Shown piece after piece: positions 20,601 to 28,580 of a stretch of 64,000 nucleotides of DNA. Where the stretch lies: NCBI RefSeq assembly GCF_003368325.1, contig NZ_CP031466.1, positions 868,001 through 932,000 of the forward strand, read 5' to 3'. Positions within the stretch are counted from its first letter, which is position 1. Every line of letters begins with the position of its first letter. This stretch comes from Paraburkholderia caffeinilytica (lineage in GTDB: Bacteria; Pseudomonadota; Gammaproteobacteria; Burkholderiales; Burkholderiaceae). The position numbers and the translations under genes are program-made. Under the pieces are notes generated by a model. That model had not been told where the DNA came from, did not search any database, and was given only the letters and a program-made list of their open reading frames with translations.

Positions 20601-22481
20601 GGCGATGTATTCGGCAACGGCATGCTGCTGTCGCCACATATCAAGCTGGTGGCCGCATTCGATCATCGGCATATCTTTCTCGATCCGAATCCCGACCCGG
20701 CCGTCAGCCTTGCCGAACGTGGGCGCCTGTTCGTTCTGGACCGGTCGAGTTGGGCGGACTACGACCCTTCGCTGATCTCGGCGGGAGGCGGCGTGTTTCC
20801 GCGCACCGCCAAGACGATTCCGTTGTCTCCCGCCGTGCAGTCGGTGCTTGGCATCAGCGCGCCGGCGCTCGCGCCCACTGAATTGATGCGCGCGATTCTG
20901 CAGGCGCCCGTCGATCTGCTCTACAACGGCGGTATCGGCACCTATGTGAAGGCGAGCCGCGAAACGCATCTGCAGGTCGGTGACCGCGCCGTTGACGCGA
21001 TTCGCGTCAACGGCGCCGATCTGCACTGCAAGGTTGTCGCGGAAGGCGGCAATCTCGGTCTCACGCAACTCGGACGTATCGAGTTCGCGCAGCGCGGCGG
21101 CCGCATCAATACCGATGCGATCGACAACTCCGCCGGGGTCGACTGTTCGGACCACGAGGTCAACATCAAGATCCTGCTGGGTCTGGTCGTCTCCGACGGC
21201 GAAATGACCGGGAAGCAGCGCAATACGCTGCTCGCGGAAATGACCGATGAAGTCGGCCTGCTCGTCTTGCAGGACAACTATTACCAGACCCAGGCGCTTT
21301 CGATCGCGGGACGCTACGGCGTCGAATTGCTCGATGCCGAAGCGCGTTTGATGCGCTACCTCGAACGCGCCGGTCGCCTGAACCGCGTGATCGAGTTCTT
21401 GCCCAGCGATGAAGAAGTCGCCGAACGCCAGACCGCGAAACAAGGGCTGACCACACCCGAGCGCGCGGTGCTGCTCGCCTATAGCAAGATGTGGTTGTAC
21501 GACGCGCTGCTCGAATCGTCGATGCCGGAAGATCCACTCGTCAGCGAGATGCTGATCGAATATTTTCCGAAGCCGTTGCGGCAGCGCTTTAGCGAACCGA
21601 TGCAACGTCACCCGTTGCGGCGCGAAATCCTCGCAACGCATTTGACCAATGCGTTGGTGAATCGCGTGGGCTGCGAGTTCGTGCATCGGCTGATGGAGGA
21701 AACCGATGCGCAGCCTGGCAACATCGTGCGCGCGTGCATCATGGCGCGCGACGTGTTCGATCTCGACGAAGTGTGGCGCAGTATCGATGCGCTGGATAAC
21801 CGTGTCGCCGACGATGTGCAGGCGCGCATGTTCGTCGAGGTGGCGCGGCTCGTCGAACGCTCGGCGCTGTGGTTCCTGCGGCAGTTGCAATCGGGGGCGG
21901 TCAGCGACGGCGATGTCGCGGGCCTGCTCGCACGTTGTCGCGACGCGGCGCAGCGCCTCGCGCCGCAATGGCCGGTGCTGTTGCCGAGCGCCGATCTCGA
22001 CGCGCTGTCCGAGCGGCAACGCGTGCTCGTGGACGCCGGTGTCGATAGCGAACTGGCGGTGCGAATCGCCAGCGGCGAGATCTCGGCGGCTTTGCTCGAC
22101 ATCGCCGAGGTGGCGTCGACCTGCGGGCGCAGTCTCGAACTCGTGGCGGGAGTCTACTTCGCGCTAGGCACGCTGCTGAACTACGGCTGGATCAGCGAGC
22201 GCGCGACCGCGCTACCGGCGCCTACACACTGGGACATGCTGGCGCGCGCCACGGCGCTGGCCGAGCTCGCACGCCTGAAACGCGCGCTGACCACGAGCGC
22301 GCTGGCCGGTGCCGACGAGGCGTCCACGCCGGATGCATTGGTTCAGGCATGGCGCGAGAAGCGCACCGCGCAACTCGAGCGTTATGCGCGCCTGCTTGCC
22401 GATCTGCGGGCCACGGGCGGTGCGAGCTTGTCGATGCTGCTGGTGATCGTGCGTGAGATGGCCGCGCTCGAAAGGGCATAG
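17640..22481 (+). CDS. gdhB: NAD-specific glutamate dehydrogenase, large (180 kDa) type
   Basis: 1613 residues from the ATG at 17640, which has AGGGAG ahead of it. This is the length of the L-180 class. An N-terminal regulatory part with ACT-like regions (about 1-700) leads to the catalytic core: [20 protein letters not shown] with [17 protein letters not shown] near residues 813-850, [17 protein letters not shown] near 980, and [17 protein letters not shown] near 1137. It oxidises glutamate to 2-oxoglutarate and ammonia, linking amino-acid (including GABA-derived) nitrogen to the TCA cycle. It is monocistronic. The long open frame on the opposite strand is a codon-bias shadow. Confidence 0.95.
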   Translation: [1613 protein letters not shown]

Positions 22482-22637
22482 CACGACGGAGCGCGAGAGC
22501 GGGCAGATGTGCTGCATACGTCACGGATCCCGGCGCAACACAGCGCCGGGGTTGGACGCATGCCGTGTGGCATGTCCATAATACGGACTATTGCCAACCG
22601 AACGCGCTCTGCAAACTCACGGACCCCCGCCACGACG

Positions 22638-23543
22638 ATGAAAGAAGAATCGCCGAAAGCCATTTTCTATGCGCTCGCCGCCAACCTCGGCATCGCCGTC
22701 TGCAAGTTCGCCGCGGCTGCCTTCACCGGTTCCGGTTCGATGTTCGCCGAAGCCATTCACTCGACCGCCGACTGCGGTAACCAGCTCCTGCTGCTATTCG
22801 GCTTGCGTGAAGCGCGCAAGCCGGCGAGCCCGTTGCATCCCATGGGCGGTGGCCGCGAGATCAATTTCTATTCGCTGCTGGTGGCATTGCTGCTGTTCTT
22901 TGTCGGCGGCGCGTTTTCGGTTTATGAAGGCGTGCATCGTCTGTTTGCGCGCGAGCCGTTGCAGTATGCGTATGTGGCGCTTGTCGTGCTGGGCGTTTCC
23001 GTGGTGCTCGAAGCCCTTTCCTTGTGGGGCGCGGTTAAGGAAATCCGCAAGACGCATCCTGATAAAAGCATGTGGCGATGGTTTCGCGAAACGCGCGAGT
23101 CCGAATTGCTGGTGGTGGCCGGCGAGGACATTGCCGCGTTGGCCGGTCTTGCAATCGCCTTTGTCGCCGTGTTGCTGACGATGGTGACTGGCAACCCTGT
23201 CTACGATGCATTGGGCTCGATCGGCGTGGGCCTGCTGCTGATGGCGATTGCGTGGCTGGTGGCGCGCGAAGTGAAGTCGATGATCGTCGGCGAATCGGCG
23301 AGCCCGGAAGTGCGCCGCGCGATCGAGACACATCTGCGCGCCCGCTCCGAGATTCGCAGCATCATCAACATGATTACGCTGCAGTGGGGCCGTCATGTGG
23401 TGGTGGCGGTGCAGGCCGAAATGATCGACTACGCGAGCGGCCGCGCGATGGTCGATGCGATCAACGTGATCGAAGCGGACCTGCAGGCAACATTTCCGCA
23501 AGTGCGCTGGGTATTTTTCGAACCGGATGTGCCGCGGGTTTGA
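22638..23543 (+). CDS. Cation diffusion facilitator (CDF) family transporter
   Basis: 301 residues from the ATG at 22638. Six membrane segments are visible. The second carries the metal site FAEAIHSTADCGNQLLLL (HxxxD), and the fifth GEDIAALAGLAIAFV supplies the opposite acidic pair. A cytoplasmic C-terminal domain (about 210-301) has the beta-alpha-beta-beta pattern ending in VRWVFFEPDV. It exports divalent cations (Zn, Co, Fe or Mn) in exchange for protons. Upstream in-frame ATGs add a non-homologous leader and were not used. The 295 bases that follow hold no recognisable gene. Confidence 0.87.
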   Translation: MKEESPKAIFYALAANLGIAVCKFAAAAFTGSGSMFAEAIHSTADCGNQLLLLFGLREARKPASPLHPMGGGREINFYSLLVALLLFFVGGAFSVYEGVHRLFAREPLQYAYVALVVLGVSVVLEALSLWGAVKEIRKTHPDKSMWRWFRETRESELLVVAGEDIAALAGLAIAFVAVLLTMVTGNPVYDALGSIGVGLLLMAIAWLVAREVKSMIVGESASPEVRRAIETHLRARSEIRSIINMITLQWGRHVVVAVQAEMIDYASGRAMVDAINVIEADLQATFPQVRWVFFEPDVPRV

Positions 23544-23838
23544 TGCGTTGTTTCGCTGATGCCGTCCAAATAACCGTTGGCGGTATCGAAGAAATCGATG
23601 TCGTGACCGAGCGCCTGTTTGATGACGGGGCGTGCCGCTTCATCGTCCGACGGCGAGGGGGTGCTCCGCGCGGGCAAGCGGTGGTTCAAGCAGCCGGGAC
23701 CAAGATGCAATACATCGGGGCCGGTGCGCGAATTGCCGCAATACGTAGTGGAAAATAATTTCTTCGCATCTATACTTCTTTCGGCTTGAAAGCGGTCCCT
23801 CTCCCAATCTGCATCATAAGCAAAAAGGAAGGATTAAG

Positions 23839-24894
23839 ATGCTGACTCGCACACTCGGCGCGATCTCCGCAATTGCGCTCGCGGCTTGCGCCGCCTTTAC
23901 ATCCGGCCCTGCCAGCGCGGACGACAACGACGGCGGCTCGCACGGGCGGCCGGTCAAGGTGATGATCATTTCGATGTTCGGACCCGAGGGACAGGTATGG
24001 CTCGACCGGCTTGGCCCATGGCGCGACATTACGGTCGACGGCTTATCGCCGGATTATCCGACGGTTCACTGCAATAAGCAGGACGTGTGCGTCATGACCA
24101 CTGGCATGGGGCATAGCAACGCTGCCGCGTCGATCATGGCGTTGACCTTCTCGCCGCGTTTCGATTTGCGGCATACGTACTTTATGGTGGCGGGGATTGC
24201 CGGGATCGATCCGCAGCAAGGCACGGTCGGATCCGCGGCGTGGGCGAAGTATCTGGTCGACTTCGGGATTCAGTGGGAGATCGATGGGCGGGAGATTCCG
24301 CCTGGCTGGAATACCGGGTACCTGGGCATCAATACCAAGAGTCCTACGGATAAGCCGCCGCTCGACTATCGGACGGAGGTGTTTCAGTTGAACACCCAGT
24401 TGGCCGATACGGCATTTGCCTTGTCGCGTAATGTTGTGCTGTCCGATAACGCTCAGGCGCAGGCTGCGCGGGCCAAGTATTCGTATGCGCCTGCGAATCG
24501 GCCGCCGACTGTCATTCAATGCGACACGCTGGCGGGCGATACCTGGTGGTCGGGGACGCTGCTTGGGCAGCGGGCGCGGGATTGGACCAGGATTCTGACG
24601 GACGGCAACGGCGTGTATTGCACCACGCAGCAGGAGGATAACGCGACGTATGAGGCGCTTAAGCGCGCGGCCTCGGTGAATAAGGTCGATTTGAATCGCG
24701 TTGCGGTGCTGCGGGCTGGGTCTGATTTCGATCGGCCTTACGATGGGCAGACTAGTGCGGATAATTTGCTTAACTATGCTGCGCAAGGGGGTTTTACGAT
24801 TGCTATTGAGAACCTGTACAGGTCTGGGAATCCGCTTGTGCAGGATATTGCTGCTCATTGGGGAGAGTGGCGGGAGGGGGTGCCGAAGAGGTAG
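23839..24894 (+). CDS. Purine nucleoside permease (NUP) family protein
   Basis: 351 residues with a signal peptide (AISAIALAACAAFTSGPASA). The mature start VKVMIISMFGPEGQVWLD and the motifs VCVMTTGMGHSNAAASIMAL, TYFMVAGIAGIDPQQGTVGSA, VIQCDTLAGDTWWSG and RAGSDFDRP are the NUP family (fungal NUP permeases and bacterial secreted relatives), related to nucleoside phosphorylases. It has no transmembrane helices beyond the signal, so a periplasmic nucleoside-binding or hydrolysing role is more plausible than a permease. AAGGAAGGA precedes the ATG. An inverted-repeat element starts right after its stop. Confidence 0.8.
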   Translation: MLTRTLGAISAIALAACAAFTSGPASADDNDGGSHGRPVKVMIISMFGPEGQVWLDRLGPWRDITVDGLSPDYPTVHCNKQDVCVMTTGMGHSNAAASIMALTFSPRFDLRHTYFMVAGIAGIDPQQGTVGSAAWAKYLVDFGIQWEIDGREIPPGWNTGYLGINTKSPTDKPPLDYRTEVFQLNTQLADTAFALSRNVVLSDNAQAQAARAKYSYAPANRPPTVIQCDTLAGDTWWSGTLLGQRARDWTRILTDGNGVYCTTQQEDNATYEALKRAASVNKVDLNRVAVLRAGSDFDRPYDGQTSADNLLNYAAQGGFTIAIENLYRSGNPLVQDIAAHWGEWREGVPKR

Positions 24895-24942
24895 GTTTTT
24901 TTGCCTGCTCGGCGCTTTGTTGTCTGTGGTTCTGGTTTTTGT

Positions 24943-25674
24943 GCCTTTCCTTGATTTGTTAGTGGTCTATTAGCGTTCGCCCCTGTGCGGGGCAGGCACC
25001 TACTTTCTTTGCCGCCGCAAAGAAAGTAGGCAAAGAAAGCGGCTCACACCGCTAATGCTAAGCGGGCACCGTGGTTCGCAACCGGTAGTGGTGCATCTGG
25101 AATCCGTGCTCGTGCACCTTCATTTGTTAGTGACAAAGGACTCATCAGCTCCCACTCCGCACTGCGTGCGTCGCGGACGGGTCTGCATGGGAAACCAGGG
25201 GCTTCGGTTCAGGTCAGTGGGGCCGTCGGCTTCGCCTCGGCAAGTGCCCAAGTATCTTGGAGACGAGCTTCGCAACCGAGTGAAAGAGCGAACTCGCCGA
25301 CCGACTGAGACGTCGGTGCAGCGTAGTCTCAGTGATAGTGGCGGTAGTGGCGGTAGTGGCGGTGGCGGTGTCGATGTAACGGCGAGTCGCAGTCCCGATC
25401 AAAACCCGAGTGCGAAAACGTAGCGGGTGGTTTTAAGAAGTACGCTTCGGCGCGCGCAGCGCCGCCGGAAGAATGACGCCCTTGTCACCAGAGCAAGCAG
25501 GGGCACGAACACCGATTCCAGATGCACCACTACCGCGTGCGAGCTACGGTGCCCACTTAGCATTAGCGGTGTGAGCCGCTTTCTTTGCCTACTTTCTTTG
25601 CGGCGGCAAAGAAAGTAGGTGCCTGCCCCGCACAGGGGCGAACGCTAATAGACCACAAGCAATACAAGGAAAGC
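24943..25674. repeat. Inverted-repeat element, copy 2 (long TIRs)
   Basis: About 732 bases, the same element as at 7709-8418 but in opposite orientation and roughly 95 percent alike. TIRs carry the same two hairpins. Outside the left TIR, bases 24893-24959 are identical to the complement of 8403-8469, so the repeated unit really begins at the stop codon of the NUP gene. Its interior frame (25055-25423, 122 codons) has an 18-base insertion of Gly/Ser codons relative to copy 1. Bases 25675-25970 beyond the right TIR hold AT-rich decayed matches to the outer flank and no gene. Confidence 0.85.
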
Positions 25675-25970
25675 CCAACACCCTAAAAGCACAGACAACA
25701 AAGCCAGCTCAACAAAAGACCAACGCCGTAGACACACGGCCCAAAACCCAACTCAAGAAAAACCCAACACCGCAGGCACAAAAAAACCCGCCGATCAGGC
25801 AAAAAACAAACCTTTACCGTTGCGGCGCCCGAAAAGGCATCCACACCCCCACATCCACATCCCAATCATCAAGTTCAGACGGTGTCATAACAAACTCCTC
25901 TGTAAAGAGTGCAAAAACAAACCGCGATGAAAATTTCTTTTGGAAACCGAATCATCGCGGCGCATTTGCC

Positions 25971-26279
25971 TTACTGCCCATTGGCCACGCGCGTGACCTC
26001 GCCGCTGCCACCTTCCTGCAATGCAATGCGCGCAGCCTGCGTCTGACCAATCAGACCTTTGTTCGGATACGACGTACGATTCAGCGCAGGCAGCGAACCG
26101 TCGCGATACGCCGCGACCAACTCGGCGTTAACTTCCGCACGCGTTTTGCCGACTGTAGTCGGCACAGGTTGCGTTTCGTATGTGCCCGCACGGCCAATGC
26201 TGCCACCGCTGCTTTGAGCGAACACCGGTGCGCTGGCAAGCAGCGAAAGAGTCAGACCTGCTAAGAGATTGCGTTTCAT
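25971..26279 (-). CDS. DUF4148 small periplasmic protein
   Basis: 102 residues: a signal peptide (MKRNLLAGLTLSLLASAPVFA) and the DUF4148 block GKTRAEVNAELVAAYRDGSLPALNRTSYPN, followed by a conserved Gly-rich tail. The family is abundant in Burkholderiaceae, often in many paralogues, and its function is unknown. A clean AGGAG lies seven bases ahead of the ATG. It is monocistronic. Confidence 0.85.
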   Translation of the reverse strand: MKRNLLAGLTLSLLASAPVFAQSSGGSIGRAGTYETQPVPTTVGKTRAEVNAELVAAYRDGSLPALNRTSYPNKGLIGQTQAARIALQEGGSGEVTRVANGQ

Positions 26280-26502
26280 GATTCACTCCTGTCGATTCGT
26301 TTGCAGCACGAGCGGTGCTGCGACAGGGTGAAATGTAGACTTCGAGGTGATCCGGATAAATCTCGCTTTCGCGAAATGAATTGTCGCGAATCTAGAACAA
26401 TCGCGACGACGCGCGCATTACCCGGTCACTGCGGGACAACCGCGGCATTAGAGCCGCGGTTGAAATTCACTTTTCCATTTTCCGTACTTCAACTCGCGTG
26501 AA

Positions 26503-27507
26503 TCAGGCGACCCACTCCGTTATCACCGGCGTATCGAGTATCGGCGCAGATTCGCGTTCTTCGAAAGTCCGCTTCGTGCACATCGCGTCGAGACTGCCGC
26601 GTCCGCTCAGCAACGGGCAACGGTCGAACAGCTCGGCAATCCAGTCTACGAAAACACGGACTTTAGGCGACAGATGCCGACTGTGCGGATAGACTGCGGA
26701 AATCGGCATAGGCAAAGGCTTCAGCTCCGGCAACACTTCAACCAGCTGGCCCGAACGCAGATGCGGCAGCACCATGAAGAGCGCCGGCTGAATCAGGCCG
26801 AAGCCCTCCAGTCCGCAGGTTACGTAGGCATCGGCGTCGTTCACCGACACAATGCTCTTCATCTTCACTTCGACTTCTTTGCCATCAACCATGAAGGCCC
26901 AATCGATCGTGCGCCCCGTGCGGCTCGAAAAATAATTGACTGCTTTGTGATTATCGAGGTCTTCAAGCGAAGTCGGCATGCCCGCGCGCTTGATGTAGTC
27001 GGGGGCCGCGCATGTCACGCCCTCGAACAAACCGATACGGCGCGCCACCAGCGAGGAATCCTGTAGCGCGCCCACCCGCACCACGCAATCCACGCCTTCC
27101 TGCAGCAGATCGACGGGCCGGTCCGTCAAGCCGAGCTGCAGGTCGATGTCCGGGTAACGCGTGTGGAATTCACACAGCGAAGGGATCACCAGCAAACGCC
27201 CGATCGATCCCGGCATGTCGATGCGCAGCTTGCCATGCGGCTTCTTGTTGCCGCTCTGGAAGCTGGCCTCGGTCTCTTCGACGTCCGCGAGGATGCGCAC
27301 ACAGCGTTCGTAGTACGCCGCACCGTCGGGCGTCAGCGACAAACGCCGCGTGGTCCGGTGCATCAGCCGCGTGCCGAGGAACGCTTCGAGGTTCTGAATG
27401 ATGGTGGTAACCGAGGCGCGCGGCAGGTCGAGCGTTTCCGCAGCACGGGTAAAGCTGTTGGTGTCGACGACGCGCGTGAACACTTGCATGGCCTGAAGCC
27501 GGTCCAT
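26503..27507 (-). CDS. bpeT: LysR-family regulator, BpeT/CeoR-like
   Basis: 334 residues. An N-terminal winged HTH (MDRLQAMQVFTRVVDTNSF... to about residue 60) is followed by a LysR substrate-binding domain (about 90-295) and a 30-residue tail. It is divergent from llpE-bpeE-bpeF-oprC, the order of the BpeEF-OprC and CeoAB-OpcM efflux loci of Burkholderia, whose LysR activators are BpeT and CeoR. It should activate the efflux operon in response to an inducer such as a salicylate-like aromatic (known for CeoR loci). GGAGG sits ahead of the ATG. The exact orthologue is inferred from synteny. Confidence 0.8.
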   Translation of the reverse strand: MDRLQAMQVFTRVVDTNSFTRAAETLDLPRASVTTIIQNLEAFLGTRLMHRTTRRLSLTPDGAAYYERCVRILADVEETEASFQSGNKKPHGKLRIDMPGSIGRLLVIPSLCEFHTRYPDIDLQLGLTDRPVDLLQEGVDCVVRVGALQDSSLVARRIGLFEGVTCAAPDYIKRAGMPTSLEDLDNHKAVNYFSSRTGRTIDWAFMVDGKEVEVKMKSIVSVNDADAYVTCGLEGFGLIQPALFMVLPHLRSGQLVEVLPELKPLPMPISAVYPHSRHLSPKVRVFVDWIAELFDRCPLLSGRGSLDAMCTKRTFEERESAPILDTPVITEWVA

Positions 27508-27586
27508 TGCAAACCTCCAAAAGGGGCGGGCGCACTGAGCAGGAATCGAATCCGCAGAGCAATCGCATTCGATTGTTCAGGGGCGC

Positions 27587-27644
27587 CGAATTGTGTTGCC
27601 GGATTATAGGCATTTATTTACGAGTCTGCCGAACCCACAATTCG
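27587..27644. promoter_or_regulatory. Inverted repeat in the bpeT-llpE intergenic region
   Basis: Perfect 9-base arms CGAATTGTG (27587-27595) and CACAATTCG (27636-27644) lie 40 bases apart between the divergent LysR gene and llpE, with an AT-rich stretch TTATAGGCATTTATTTA between them. The spacing fits two LysR half-site regions on the same DNA face, with the promoter between. Confidence 0.45.
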
Positions 27645-27659
27645 CAGCATTGAAGTTCT

Positions 27660-28535
27660 ATGCGCATTGCGCGGCTCGACATGGATGCATTTAAACCGCC
27701 GTACTCCTTTGTGCCCGCCGGCAGCGGCCCGGCACAGGCCGACAGCACGGCACTCGACGTCACTGACGTGCAGATCGAAGGGCACGCACAGGACATTACG
27801 TTGCGTTTGTACCGGCAAGCCCAGAAAACCGCACTGCCGGTATTGCTTTATTTCCACGGCGGCGGCTTTACCAAGGGCTCGATCGACCAGGCCGACTACG
27901 CCGCACGTTATTTCGCAGAACACTTACCGGCTCTGGTCGTGTCGGTCGGTTATTCGCTGGCGCCGCAGTTTCCGTTTCCGGCGGCGCCTGAAGACGCGCA
28001 TCGCGCGGCGCTGTGGGTGCAGACACGAGCCCGCGCGTTTGGCGGGAATAGCAAGAAGCTCGGCGTGGCGGGCCACGATGCGGGCGGACAGCTGGCCAAC
28101 TGCCTCGCTTTCATCGCGCGCGATCGCGGCGACGTGCGCATTGCCGCGCAAGCGCTGTTCGGACCGATGCTCGATCCGAGCCTGACGCGCCTCGGCGACG
28201 AACAGCGGCTCGGCTCGGACATCACCGCGAAGGAGTGCGCCGCGTGTTATCGCGCGTATCTGCCGCAAGCGTCGCAACGCATGCATCCGTATGCCGCGCC
28301 GCTCGAATCGTCGCGCCTCGCGGGCCTGCCGGCCACGCTGATCGCGACGGCGCAAAACGACGTGCTGCATGTGGAAGCGGAAAAGTACGCGAGCAGCCTG
28401 ATCGACGCGGGTGTGCTGACCCAGGTGGTCCGCTATCCCAGCATCTCGCACGCCGCGTTGGCCGACCATCCGCCCGCCTTGCAGGAAGCGGTGCGATTTT
28501 TTCAGTGGCGCTTCGATGCGCGCGCCCATCGCTGA
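27660..28535 (+). CDS. llpE: LlpE-like alpha/beta hydrolase of the efflux operon
   Basis: 291 residues of the hormone-sensitive-lipase fold. The oxyanion motif is YFHGGGF (66-69), the nucleophile elbow reads GHDAGG at 138-143, and the acid and base residues are likely Asp234 (AQNDVL) and His264 (SISHAAL). The canonical elbow is GDSAGG, so the nucleophile Ser is replaced here by Asp140, which makes ordinary esterase chemistry unlikely. It is the first gene of the operon, 45 bases ahead of the adaptor gene. In Burkholderia llpE accompanies CeoAB-OpcM and BpeEF-OprC. Confidence 0.78.
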   Translation: MRIARLDMDAFKPPYSFVPAGSGPAQADSTALDVTDVQIEGHAQDITLRLYRQAQKTALPVLLYFHGGGFTKGSIDQADYAARYFAEHLPALVVSVGYSLAPQFPFPAAPEDAHRAALWVQTRARAFGGNSKKLGVAGHDAGGQLANCLAFIARDRGDVRIAAQALFGPMLDPSLTRLGDEQRLGSDITAKECAACYRAYLPQASQRMHPYAAPLESSRLAGLPATLIATAQNDVLHVEAEKYASSLIDAGVLTQVVRYPSISHAALADHPPALQEAVRFFQWRFDARAHR

Positions 28536-28580
28536 GACACAAACAAGCAGAACTTTAATCAACGATACCGGGAGCTTCTC

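Noticed and set aside
18744..22019. 1091-codon open frame antisense to the glutamate dehydrogenase
   Set aside because: It lies entirely opposite a well-supported gene in high-G+C DNA. Its translation is Arg/His/Gln-rich with no motif, the usual codon-bias shadow.
25055..25423. 122-codon ORF inside repeat copy 2 as a transposon gene
   Set aside because: No transposase motif, and copy-to-copy changes are mostly amino-acid-changing. Kept only as part of the repeat.
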